A DNA stretch of 43,689 nt from Methanococcoides sp. (GTDB lineage: Archaea; Halobacteriota; Methanosarcinia; Methanosarcinales; Methanosarcinaceae), in NCBI GenBank assembly GCA_021108185.1, contig JAIORJ010000080.1:1-43689 (forward strand), read 5' to 3'. The translations under genes were made by a program, and so were the position numbers. A model generated the notes under the pieces. The model worked only from the letters and a program-made list of their open reading frames with translations, did not search any database and was not told where the DNA came from. This document shows, piece by piece, positions 1-7,424 of the stretch. Position 1 is the first letter of the stretch; each line of letters starts with the position of its first letter.

Positions 1-185
1 GATACTGATCTGCTGAGAAAGAAAATCATTGAAATGCCTTATACTGAATGGAAGAAGGTGGGGTTTCTAAGGGTACGTTGCATTATATGAAGCAGAATGC
101 TAGGAGTGATAAGCCGTTTACCTTGAATTCTCATGTAAGGGAAAGGGTGGAAAACTGGAATAATGAAGTTTCTGTTAATGGATAA
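1..185 (+). pseudogene. 3' fragment of a cas1-like gene, frameshifted
   Basis: The first 60 bases read LLRKKIIEMPYTEWKKVG in frame 1. The reading then continues in frame 3 from base 69 as KGTLHYMKQNA, followed by DKPFTLN and HVRERVENW, and stops at 183-185. One base seems to be missing near 64-68, where the intact copy at 25536-25820 has an F-S-K codon series. The pattern (RKKI, EWKK-GFSKGTLHYMK, PF-LN-HV-ERL) matches what I know of the C-terminus of archaeal Cas1, the integrase of CRISPR adaptation. The gene continues left of the window, so its main body cannot be judged. The shift removes the normal C-terminus, so this copy is probably inactive. The Cas1 assignment is by remembered family pattern. 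Confidence 0.6.
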
Positions 186-334
186 TTCATATGTGAATTG
201 TGAAATTTACAACTCAAATTTACATGTAAAATATGGTTTTACAGGCATCACACTTAATTTGTGAAAATCGGGACTACAGGCGTTGAAATATATTTAACAA
301 CTTCTTTATGTTGCTGAAGGGGTAATTCTGATCT

Positions 335-433
335 GTTAAGGAAGAAATCATTTACATGTCCTACAACTAATGGAAGGAGATGGGATTCTTGAAAGGTACT
401 TTGCATTACATGAAGCAAAATAATAAAGAGTGA
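335..433 (+). pseudogene. Second cas1-like 3' fragment, with an internal stop
   Basis: Read from 335 the frame gives EEIIYMSYN, a TAA stop, then WKEMGFLKGTLHYMKQN and a TGA at 431-433. It is the same C-terminal motif as the fragment at 1-185, about 330 bases further on. It lacks the final PF-LN-HV-ERL part. With a stop inside and no start it cannot be expressed as such. Two adjacent partial copies suggest repeated duplication or recombination followed by decay. Confidence 0.55.
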
Positions 434-668
434 AGAAGAACTATACAACAGAATCAATCAGTATCGAAAGGAGCAAAGAACTGCTGCACTAACTACATAT
501 GATGTTCAGCCCTTCATAGAAACTCAATCATGTGACCTGCATCCCGATATAGTTTTGAAAATCATCATATTGGGAAATGTATGTTCATGGGGGACATATG
601 ATACAGCCTGCCTTCATTTTGAGGAACATATACATGCTTTCCGGCATTTTCAAGTATTTAATATATGA
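414..668 (+). pseudogene. Open frame without a start, unrecognised gene relic
   Basis: An uninterrupted frame of 84 codons runs from 414 to a TGA at 666-668. It includes EELYNRINQYRKEQRTAA and DVQPFIETQSC. It begins right after a stop and has no ATG or GTG near its beginning. It overlaps the end of the second cas1-like fragment in another frame. The composition is protein-like (acidic and basic residues mixed, then aromatic and His-rich), but I recognise no family. It may be the tail of a gene whose front was lost when the cas1 fragment arrived, or a chance frame. The bases between 186 and 334 show nothing I can name. Confidence 0.25.
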
Positions 669-697
669 ATAAACTCTTTTCGGAAAATTTTTAAAGT

Positions 698-2815
698 TCA
701 GTTTTTTAATAACTCTAAAATTTTCTCATGTGGAATATTAGGGCTGTAATGATTATTCCAACCATCCATTCCTTCAGAACAAAACATTGCATTTAAAACC
801 GCTTCTTCTGTAGCTTCAACTGTTGCCTCATAGAGCTTATTTGTCAAACTATCTCCAACCATCTCTAAAGACGTAATTTTTTTTCGTGAATGCTCATATC
901 TGCTTATATGATTACCTGTACTAAATGAAATTATTATTTCCCCACTAGTCGTTCTTGCATGTGAGCCGACTCTTGCAAGACCTAAAGCAGCTCTTCGTGA
1001 TAATCTATTCAACTGACTTGATAACATTGGAGCATCAGTTGCAACAACTACAATTATAGAGCCGTCACATTTAGTTCTTCTAGTTTCTTTAGGACAAATT
1101 TCATCTAAATCTTTGCCAACAACTTTGCCATTAATAGTTAAATTCCTCATAATGCCAAAGTTTGATAATACTAATACCCCCACGGTATACCCCCCGTCAT
1201 TCTTTGGCAAACACCTTGAAGAAGTACCAATCCCTCCTGCAAAATCAAAACTAGTCATTCCCGTCCCTGCACCAACAGAACCTTGCAGTACTGCCCCAAC
1301 TTTTGCTGAGTTAATAGCTTTTTTAACATCAGTACTAGTTATAGACCTAATTCTTGTGTCATTCAAAAAAGAGTCATTAGCTTCACCAACTACAGGAATT
1401 ATTACGCTTCTATCTCCGTGCAACTTTGGATATTTTTCAAGCATATATTCAATAAGTCCATCATGAACTCTCCCGACAGACATGGTATTAGTTAGCATAA
1501 TTGGAGTTTCTAGCCATTCCCATTCTAATACTTGTGTCATACCTGCCATTTCACCTATACCATTTAAAACAAAACCACCAGCCATTAATCTTGTTTCATA
1601 GACATCTTTTGCCGGTATTATAGCAGTTACGCCTGATCTTATTTTGGTTTTTTCCCCTGTTTCAGGTATTACAACATCATTCATATGTGTTGAATGCCCC
1701 ACCATAACTCCTTTTACATCAGTTATTGCATTAAACTCACCTGTTTTATAATGCCCAGTGATTATTCCTTCTTCTCTTAATGTTTTGTTCTGTTTATTTT
1801 TTAATTTCTCTTGCTTTTTAGAGTTTCTAATAATTCCTTTTAGATTGGTTCTTTTTATAGCTGAATGAATAATATTATTTATTACATCTTTATATTCCAA
1901 ACCTACATTCTTTGCCCCTAACATTAAAGAAGCCTTTGGATGAAGTGAAGGAAGCGGATTCATTTCAATAAAATAAGGAATATTATCTTTGCTGAGTCTT
2001 ATATCTGCTCTTGCAAAGTCATTATAATTCATCAACTTAAAAATTCTTTTACAGTCCTCGATTATTTTTTCTTCTACATCTTTGGGTAAATCTGTAGGAA
2101 TAGATGATTTAACGCAATTATTGTATTCACCACGTTTTATCGTATAGTCATAGATATTATATTTATAATTTATTTTTTCTATATCAAAAGTATTTTCTAC
2201 TATGCCTAATGCAAGTTCAGGAAAATATTCAAGCATCGGAACAGTAATTTCACGTCCTTCAATATATTCTTCAACAATAACTCCAGCAGGATATTTATTC
2301 AGCAATTCACTAACTTTTTCACAACATTCTTCAAAATTAAGAGCGATTGAATCTTGAGTTATTCCTTTACTTGAACCTTCAAAGTTAGGCTTTATTATTA
2401 CTGGATAATTTAAATTATTTTTTACTGAATCATTATTTTTCACAAAAAAACCGTTGGAAACTTTTATATCATGTGACTTTAAAACTTCTTTAGTTAAGTG
2501 CTTATCTAAGTTTAAAAACAATAAAGAACAATTACTTCCTGTATATGGAATTCCTAAATTTTTAAATAAACTAGGATAAAATGCTTCACGAGATTCTCCG
2601 ACAGAACCTTCAGCAAGATTGAAAATCAAATCTGGCTCAGAAAGTTTTATTTTTTCTATTACTTCATCTACTTCACCTGAAACTTCAACAAGACTTGTTT
2701 TATAACCAAGTTCTTTTATTGCCTTTTCGACTCTTAGAACATCTTCTTTTGATAAAAATTCAGCATTTTCTTCATTTTTATCTTTTCGTAAATTATAAGC
2801 AACTAATATTTTCAT
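698..2815 (-). CDS. Fusion of a D-Ala-D-Ala-ligase-like ATP-grasp enzyme with a DmpA/S58 aminopeptidase
   Basis: This 705-residue protein has two enzyme halves. Residues 1-320 resemble D-alanine-D-alanine ligase: an MKILVAYN start, a KPNFEGSSKG nucleotide-binding loop at 142-151, VEEYIEGREITV at 181-192, and the metal and substrate part with E284 and N286 in FIEMNPLPSLHP. A Lys/Asn-rich linker spans about 321-350. Residues 352-705 match the P1/DmpA family (S58): ITDVKGVMVGH near 364, GSVGAGTGM at 512-520 and GGIGTSSR at 527-534, where the family self-cleaves to expose a Ser nucleophile. Known members release N-terminal D- or beta-amino acids. No signal peptide is seen. The gene is clearly richer in A+T than the genes from 3183 on and sits alone among cas1 relics, which suggests transfer. 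Substrate unknown. It could make a small peptide or unusual amino-acid conjugate, or salvage peptidoglycan pieces. Confidence 0.85.
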   Translation of the reverse strand: MKILVAYNLRKDKNEENAEFLSKEDVLRVEKAIKELGYKTSLVEVSGEVDEVIEKIKLSEPDLIFNLAEGSVGESREAFYPSLFKNLGIPYTGSNCSLLFLNLDKHLTKEVLKSHDIKVSNGFFVKNNDSVKNNLNYPVIIKPNFEGSSKGITQDSIALNFEECCEKVSELLNKYPAGVIVEEYIEGREITVPMLEYFPELALGIVENTFDIEKINYKYNIYDYTIKRGEYNNCVKSSIPTDLPKDVEEKIIEDCKRIFKLMNYNDFARADIRLSKDNIPYFIEMNPLPSLHPKASLMLGAKNVGLEYKDVINNIIHSAIKRTNLKGIIRNSKKQEKLKNKQNKTLREEGIITGHYKTGEFNAITDVKGVMVGHSTHMNDVVIPETGEKTKIRSGVTAIIPAKDVYETRLMAGGFVLNGIGEMAGMTQVLEWEWLETPIMLTNTMSVGRVHDGLIEYMLEKYPKLHGDRSVIIPVVGEANDSFLNDTRIRSITSTDVKKAINSAKVGAVLQGSVGAGTGMTSFDFAGGIGTSSRCLPKNDGGYTVGVLVLSNFGIMRNLTINGKVVGKDLDEICPKETRRTKCDGSIIVVVATDAPMLSSQLNRLSRRAALGLARVGSHARTTSGEIIISFSTGNHISRYEHSRKKITSLEMVGDSLTNKLYEATVEATEEAVLNAMFCSEGMDGWNNHYSPNIPHEKILELLKN

Positions 2816-3182
2816 AATTCAACCCCCAATTATTTTTTGCTGCTATAGTTTAAAAAGCTACGCCTGTAAAATGAATTGGATAGTTAGTTATTTGTCTATT
2901 TGTACAGTAAATACAAACTTGAACTTTTAAATTTATTAGTTACACAAAAATATAGGGGCTTTTTTAAGTCTACTATACACAAGGTTGTGCATATAACTCA
3001 CACCACCCGTACACTTTTTTGCTGTTAGCTATATCCTCGATTTCATGTGCGGGAGGTAAGATTCGAGCCGATTTGGGTCAAAAAATTCTAAGAGTTGTAT
3101 TTTTAGACACCATATATTATCAAAAAATAAATTGAGGGCTATGAATCAGACCGTCAAAAAAACCATCCAAATTCCCCATTCT
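2816..3182. other. Intergenic stretch, AT-rich, no gene
   Basis: These 367 bases separate the fusion gene from the TPP enzyme gene. I see no coding frame with protein character. The one recognisable thing is a tRNA-3'-end-like fragment on the minus strand at 3048-3072, listed separately. Downstream of the TPP gene the minus strand has a run of seven T near 3157-3163 that may help termination, without a clear hairpin. Confidence 0.4.
3048..3072 (-). pseudogene. Possible tRNA 3' end relic (T-arm plus acceptor)
   Basis: On the minus strand this reads ATCGG, CTCGAAT, CTTAC, CTCCCGC, A. This is the order T-stem, T-loop, T-stem, acceptor strand and discriminator base of a tRNA, with the stem now mismatched. 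No matching 5' half is found upstream. It points its 3' end toward the accessory strip at 1-2950. This is the arrangement left by elements that integrate into tRNA genes. Weak evidence on its own. Confidence 0.25.
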
Positions 3183-4718
3183 TCACCCATACAGAACACA
3201 GTCAGCCTTGACATAAATAACAGAAACCCCATCAACGGCAAGTCTGTCCTTCACAAGCTCTTCAAGTTCCTTTATCCTGCTACCAGCAAGCTCCGGATCA
3301 TTGAACTCAAAGACAGTGACATCATCACAGAGCGCTTTTACAGCTTCCGTAAGGTCAGGTGTGGATTGTCCGCCTGTCATTGCTGCTGTCCTGTTGTCCA
3401 GCACCATAACGAGTACGTCACGTTTGGCCTCGACAGCATTTATCAGGCCTACGATGCCGGAATGTGACAGTCCGAAGTCACCTATGACAGCAACGGACTT
3501 TTTATCGAAACCTGCAGCTGTGGAAATAGCAGCACCAAGTGCAAATCCGACATCAACGGCTTCAAGGGGTGCAGGGGCACTGCGTATGGAGCAGCCCATA
3601 TCACCTGCTATGAAAATATCCAGATCATGAAGCATTCTGTAGACCGGCAGGAAAAGACAGTCCTCGCACAAAGAACGTGAACCTCTTCCCCCAATGGTCT
3701 CAATAAAAGTATATTTAGTTACCTTATCTTTATCGATGTTCTCGATCGCAAAACCGATCTGCTCTTTTTCAATGCGACCATATGGGAGATGCCCGCTCAT
3801 TTTTCCCAGTACGTTCTCACAGATACTGATGTGGGATTCGATAAAGGCTTCACTTTCCTCAATAACAAGAACTTTTTCATGGTCGGATATGAAATCTCTT
3901 AATTTCCTAACAGGAAGCGGAGATACAACATTAAGTGAAAGATGCGAAACCTCAAGCTGTCTTTCGGACAATAGCTCATCTACAAGCAAAGAGGGATAGC
4001 CAGAAGAAATTATGCCGGTCTTGCCTGCTTTAACATATCGTGTCAGAGAAGTGTTCTCTGCTTCATCCACAAGCAATGGCTGTACATTTATGTGAAAATG
4101 CTGGTGTTTGCCACGCATTGTCAGCTTCCAGACAGACCTGTCAAATGTAGCTTCTGTCTTCTTAATGTCCTCGGATCTTGTGACAGGACCTGTGGCTTTT
4201 TCCAGACGATCCGTTATCCTGACTATAACAGGGATCTTTGTACTTTCGGATAGTTCGAATGCTCTGATAAGTGACCTGTATGTAGCATCCGGGTTCGACG
4301 GGTCGAACACCGCGACCTCTGCCACCTCACCGTACCATCGTGAATCCTGCTCGTTCTGGGATGCTCTGACCCCCGGATCATCGCCTGCTATTATTACAAG
4401 TCCTGCGCCGATCGTATGTGTGACAGAGGTTATGAGAGGGTCGGAAAGGACATTCATGCCGACGTGTTTTGTGATGGTCAGTGCCCTTCTGCCTGAAACG
4501 GAAGCACCGAGTGCGGTCTCCAGTGCGGCCTTCTCATTGGTCATCCACAGAGTGGTGACGTCAGCGGGACTGTTCTTTTCAAAATGTTCTATCACGGCAG
4601 TGGTGGGAAACCCGGCAACTGCCGTTATCATCTTTACACCACAGTCCATGGCTGCAGCATAAAGGGCTTCAAGTCCCGTGACCTCCACAGGTCCATTTTG
4701 ACCCTCACGAGCGTTCAT
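3183..4718 (-). CDS. TPP-dependent enzyme, indolepyruvate ferredoxin oxidoreductase alpha (IorA)-like, no ferredoxin domain
   Basis: A 511-residue protein. The N-terminal half resembles the pyrimidine-binding domain of 2-oxoacid oxidoreductases, with an NEKAALETALGAS segment and the likely catalytic glutamate at 62. The C-terminal half has a thiamine diphosphate site: GDMGCSIRSAPAP at 372-384, then GDFGLSHSG at 413-421 and VLDNRTAAMTGGQ at 440-451, a GD...N motif. C351 and C354 (CEDC) lie where IorA has CPGCPHR. Typical IorA proteins are near 600 residues and end in a two-cluster ferredoxin domain, which is missing here, and no IorB-like gene lies beside it. Its ATG overlaps the stop of the marker 11 gene (ATGA), so the two are translationally coupled. 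The reaction is unknown; the pairing suggests a methanogen-specific step. Confidence 0.85.
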   Translation of the reverse strand: MNAREGQNGPVEVTGLEALYAAAMDCGVKMITAVAGFPTTAVIEHFEKNSPADVTTLWMTNEKAALETALGASVSGRRALTITKHVGMNVLSDPLITSVTHTIGAGLVIIAGDDPGVRASQNEQDSRWYGEVAEVAVFDPSNPDATYRSLIRAFELSESTKIPVIVRITDRLEKATGPVTRSEDIKKTEATFDRSVWKLTMRGKHQHFHINVQPLLVDEAENTSLTRYVKAGKTGIISSGYPSLLVDELLSERQLEVSHLSLNVVSPLPVRKLRDFISDHEKVLVIEESEAFIESHISICENVLGKMSGHLPYGRIEKEQIGFAIENIDKDKVTKYTFIETIGGRGSRSLCEDCLFLPVYRMLHDLDIFIAGDMGCSIRSAPAPLEAVDVGFALGAAISTAAGFDKKSVAVIGDFGLSHSGIVGLINAVEAKRDVLVMVLDNRTAAMTGGQSTPDLTEAVKALCDDVTVFEFNDPELAGSRIKELEELVKDRLAVDGVSVIYVKADCVLYG

Positions 4719-5623
4719 AACTTAGCTTCCAGATCGATTGATTCATCAGGACGGGCAAACCATGCAAGAGATGCCAATGCACCTATCACACCATTGCCAT
4801 CGAGCCAGATATCAACACCATTCTTGCGTGCATGTTCCATTGCAATATCCTTGGTCAGTTCACCGCTGCGACACATAGTACTGTATTCTTCCATATGGGA
4901 TGCCTCGAATGAGGAAAGTACCACCATACCGGTCTCATCGGACACACTGTATTTGAGCAGTGCGTTTTTCATGTCCTCAAGGAGCTCTTGCTTCGCTTCC
5001 TCGCTTACACAACCAAATTCAAGCACTGTGGATACGCAGTTCTGTGTTTTAGCCGAGACCGGGAACAATTGAACAAGGGAATGGGAAAGATAGACGGATT
5101 CATTGCTATTGAGTGCCGTAGCAATGTTGTGTGTCATTGACCACGTAGCTCCCTCTTCTTTCGTATCGGTATCATCTATCCCGATTAGTACACGCTGCCG
5201 TCTTGGAACGACTATGGTCCCTTTGGCAGCCTTTCCGCCACCTGAGTCACCCACATCATAGCGTAGCACTCCCTGTGCAAATGCCCTGCATTTCGTGGCA
5301 CCCACGCCTCCGCCTCCAAGACCTGCATAGGTGATGGATACCTCATCCCCGTCAACCACAACCGATTCGATCCCGGCAGCAGCCACTGATGGCTTAAGTG
5401 TAAGATCGCAAACATCAGCTTTCACGAGGTAGCGACTCATGTTACCCACTGCACGTGCCTTCTGTACAAGGGGTGACCGGGCATAATGGAAGCGTGACCA
5501 TGCAGCACCACTATAGCAATTCGTATGCTCGATGATCTCTGCATACTCGTTATTTTCATCACAGACCACATAGATTCCCCTGTAGGGGATCGTGTAAGGA
5601 TCTGTAAGTTCTACTTCTTTCAT
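4715..5623 (-). CDS. Methanogenesis marker protein 11
   Basis: The 302-residue protein has features I associate with methanogenesis marker 11: an N-terminal DPYTIPYRGIYVVCD segment, a Gly-rich GLGGGGVGATKCRAFAQ stretch at 101-117, IGIDDTDTKEEGATW starting at 147, and the C-terminal DIWLDGNGVIGALASLAW. The IGIDDTD motif is shared with the kinase-like domain of TiaS, the tRNA-Ile2 agmatinylcytidine synthetase, so an ATP-using activation step is plausible. The family is conserved in methanogens and its function is not settled. It is the first gene of a two-gene unit with the overlapping IorA-like TPP gene downstream. Its start has no clear ribosome site. Confidence 0.85.
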   Translation of the reverse strand: MKEVELTDPYTIPYRGIYVVCDENNEYAEIIEHTNCYSGAAWSRFHYARSPLVQKARAVGNMSRYLVKADVCDLTLKPSVAAAGIESVVVDGDEVSITYAGLGGGGVGATKCRAFAQGVLRYDVGDSGGGKAAKGTIVVPRRQRVLIGIDDTDTKEEGATWSMTHNIATALNSNESVYLSHSLVQLFPVSAKTQNCVSTVLEFGCVSEEAKQELLEDMKNALLKYSVSDETGMVVLSSFEASHMEEYSTMCRSGELTKDIAMEHARKNGVDIWLDGNGVIGALASLAWFARPDESIDLEAKL

Positions 5624-5701
5624 CTGATTGAATGAATTATGGGTAATGGTTTAAAGCTTTTGTTAAAAGCTCATCATAAGTGGTAAAAAATAATTCAGCC
5701 A

Positions 5702-6391
5702 TCAGTTTATGTAGCCTTCCTCTTTCAAACTGACATACCTTCCGTCCCCGATGATCACATGGTCCAGGACACTGATGCCAAGGATCTTCCCGCCTTCAAC
5801 GAGCTTTTCCGTTACTGCTATGTCCTCCCTGCTTGGCGCGGGATCGCCGGAAGGGTGATTATGTGTTAGTATGACTGACGCTGAAGATTCCATGAGAGCT
5901 GATTTGAACACTTCACGCGGATGCACGATATTTGCGTTCAGGCTGCCAATGGAGATCACCTCTTCCTTGATGATATTGTTCTTCGTATCAAGATAAAGGG
6001 CTGTAAGATGTTCTTTTTTCAATTCGCGATGTCTGGGATAGAGCAGAGAATATACATCGTTTGCCGAGCGTATCTTCCTTTTAGGATCATCTGTGAAGAT
6101 CTCCAGCTTTCTCGCCAGTTCAAAGACCGCTGCTATCTGGGTAGCTTTGGCAGGACCGATACCTCTTATCTTTGTGAGCTGGGTGATGTTCGCCTGGCTC
6201 AATTGTTTCAGATTGTATTCCGAGAGGATACGACTGGACATACTGACCACGTTCTCGTCCTTTGAACCAGTACGAAGAATCACGGAAAGCAATTCCGCAT
6301 TGGAAAGAAAACCGGGACCATGTTTCAACAAGCGCTCTCTTGGCCGATCTTCCGATGGCATGTCATGTATTCGTACCTGATAACCACACAT
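5702..6391 (-). CDS. radC: RadC/JAB-domain protein
   Basis: A 229-residue RadC-family protein. Residues 13-40 match the family N-terminus (SEDRPRERLLKHG, then LSNAELLSVILRTG). A helix-hairpin-helix segment is at 75-92 (IRGIGPAKATQIAAVF). The C-terminal JAB/MPN domain carries a full metal motif, H177-x-H179, S187 and D190 in THNHPSGDPAPSRED. The biochemical role of RadC is unsettled; DNA repair or mobile-element biology are proposed for bacterial members. The ATG is preceded about 27 nt upstream by a TATA-like element (6414-6424) and has no Shine-Dalgarno sequence, so a leaderless mRNA is likely and supports this start. It is divergent from the MobB-MoaE gene. Confidence 0.92.
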   Translation of the reverse strand: MCGYQVRIHDMPSEDRPRERLLKHGPGFLSNAELLSVILRTGSKDENVVSMSSRILSEYNLKQLSQANITQLTKIRGIGPAKATQIAAVFELARKLEIFTDDPKRKIRSANDVYSLLYPRHRELKKEHLTALYLDTKNNIIKEEVISIGSLNANIVHPREVFKSALMESSASVILTHNHPSGDPAPSREDIAVTEKLVEGGKILGISVLDHVIIGDGRYVSLKEEGYIN

Positions 6392-6413
6392 GTAACAGAG
6401 TAATATTCTTTAG

Positions 6414-6424
6414 TGATATAAAGC
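6414..6424 (-). promoter_or_regulatory. TATA box of radC (leaderless)
   Basis: Minus strand GCTTTATATCA. Its centre is about 27 nt from the ATG at 6391, the usual archaeal TATA-to-start distance, so transcription should begin at or next to the start codon. Confidence 0.55.
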
Positions 6425-6490
6425 AATCGAAATTTAAGTTTAGGTTTTATATTTTTAGAAAGAATAAACTTTTGTTACCCGTTCACCGTA

Positions 6491-6500
6491 CTTATATATA
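6491..6500 (+). promoter_or_regulatory. TATA box of the MobB-MoaE gene (leaderless)
   Basis: CTTATATATA is centred about 27 nt before the ATG at 6523. This favours a leaderless transcript and selects the second of two close ATG codons (6517, 6523). Confidence 0.6.
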
Positions 6501-6522
6501 TTATTCAGGAATAGGAATGGGC

Positions 6523-7347
6523 ATGAAAGTCATTTCAGTCATAGGTTACAAGAACACAGGGAAAACGACCTTCGTTACTCGAATGGTAAAGGAACTTTCA
6601 GAACTTGGTCGTGTGGGAACGGTCAAACTGATGCTTGACCATCGTCTTGATGACCCGAATACTGATACCGGCAAACATTTTGATTCCGGTGCCGACATGG
6701 TCACTGCCGTCACGGACAGGGAACTGGTGACCATTAGCCGTACTCCTTCTTTTGAAAAAGCACTGGATGAGCTTGCTGATGCAGGAATGGATTTTGCCAT
6801 CGTTGAAGGTGCAAAGGACAGTGATGTTGCAAAGGTCGTTCTCGGGGATATGGATGAGGACGTTTCTAATGTTATTGCAAGACTTCCTGAAAAAACCGAG
6901 TGGGACCTTAAAGATATCGTTTCAATGCTAATGGAACAACCGGACCACGTTACGCTCAATTCCCTTATAGAAAAGGTCAGAGCAAATCCCAACATAGTAA
7001 AAGCGGGTGGAATTGGTACTTTTATCGGAATCGTAAGGGTGGATAACGAGGATTACGAGACCAAAATGCTCGAATTCGAGAAGTATGATAAGGTCGCAGA
7101 TGCCAGCATCCAAAAGATACGTGAAGAAATGATGCAACAGGATGGCATCATCGATGTTCTCATTCATCATAAAGCCGGAAGGATAATGCCACTTGAAGAT
7201 ATCGTATATATCGTGATAGCAGCAGGCCACCGCCAGCAACTGTTCGCAGCCCTCAGTGAGACACTGGAACGGGTAAAATCAGAAGTACCCATATGGAAAA
7301 AAGAGATAACCATCGATGGTAATTTCTGGGTCCATGATCATGCCTGA
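6523..7347 (+). CDS. MobB-MoaE fusion, molybdopterin cofactor synthesis
   Basis: About 274 residues from the chosen ATG (MKVISVIGYKNTGKT). The N-terminal 140 residues are MobB-like, a P-loop GTPase (GYKNTGKT at 8-15) that assists attachment of the guanine nucleotide to molybdopterin. From about residue 144 to the end the protein is MoaE, the large subunit of molybdopterin synthase: GGIGTFIGIVR, HHKAGRIMPLED, GHRQQLFAAL and the Lys-rich VPIWKKE catalytic end. MoaE works with the thiocarboxylated MoaD; a MoaD/ThiS-like gene lies at 14577. In methanogens the cofactor serves formylmethanofuran dehydrogenase. The open frame extends upstream to 6262, but that part overlaps radC and has no family match. 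The gene ends in a hairpin shared with the convergent kinase gene. Confidence 0.9.
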   Translation: MKVISVIGYKNTGKTTFVTRMVKELSELGRVGTVKLMLDHRLDDPNTDTGKHFDSGADMVTAVTDRELVTISRTPSFEKALDELADAGMDFAIVEGAKDSDVAKVVLGDMDEDVSNVIARLPEKTEWDLKDIVSMLMEQPDHVTLNSLIEKVRANPNIVKAGGIGTFIGIVRVDNEDYETKMLEFEKYDKVADASIQKIREEMMQQDGIIDVLIHHKAGRIMPLEDIVYIVIAAGHRQQLFAALSETLERVKSEVPIWKKEITIDGNFWVHDHA

Positions 7348-7378
7348 AACTATCTGAATATCGAATATAAAAATATGA

Positions 7379-7412
7379 AAATGATGTCTGGTCATTGAAC
7401 CACACATCATTT
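7379..7412. terminator. Bidirectional terminator between convergent genes
   Basis: AATGATGT-C-TGG and CCA-C-ACATCATT form a stem of about 11 pairs with one C-C mismatch around an eight-base loop. It lies in the 77-base gap between MobB-MoaE and the histidine kinase, which read toward each other. Confidence 0.6.
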
Positions 7413-7424
7413 CAATTGCTATTC

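Noticed and set aside
1113-1466. 117-codon plus-strand frame inside the ligase-peptidase gene
   Set aside because: It is the reverse shadow of a well-supported gene with catalytic motifs.
4108-4662. 184-codon plus-strand frame inside the TPP enzyme gene
   Set aside because: It is rich in Ser, Ala and Thr, as shadow frames of GC-rich codons are, and opposes a recognisable enzyme.
6262-6522. Upstream extension of the MobB-MoaE frame
   Set aside because: It overlaps radC on the other strand, has no family match, and the TATA box at 6491-6500 lies inside it.
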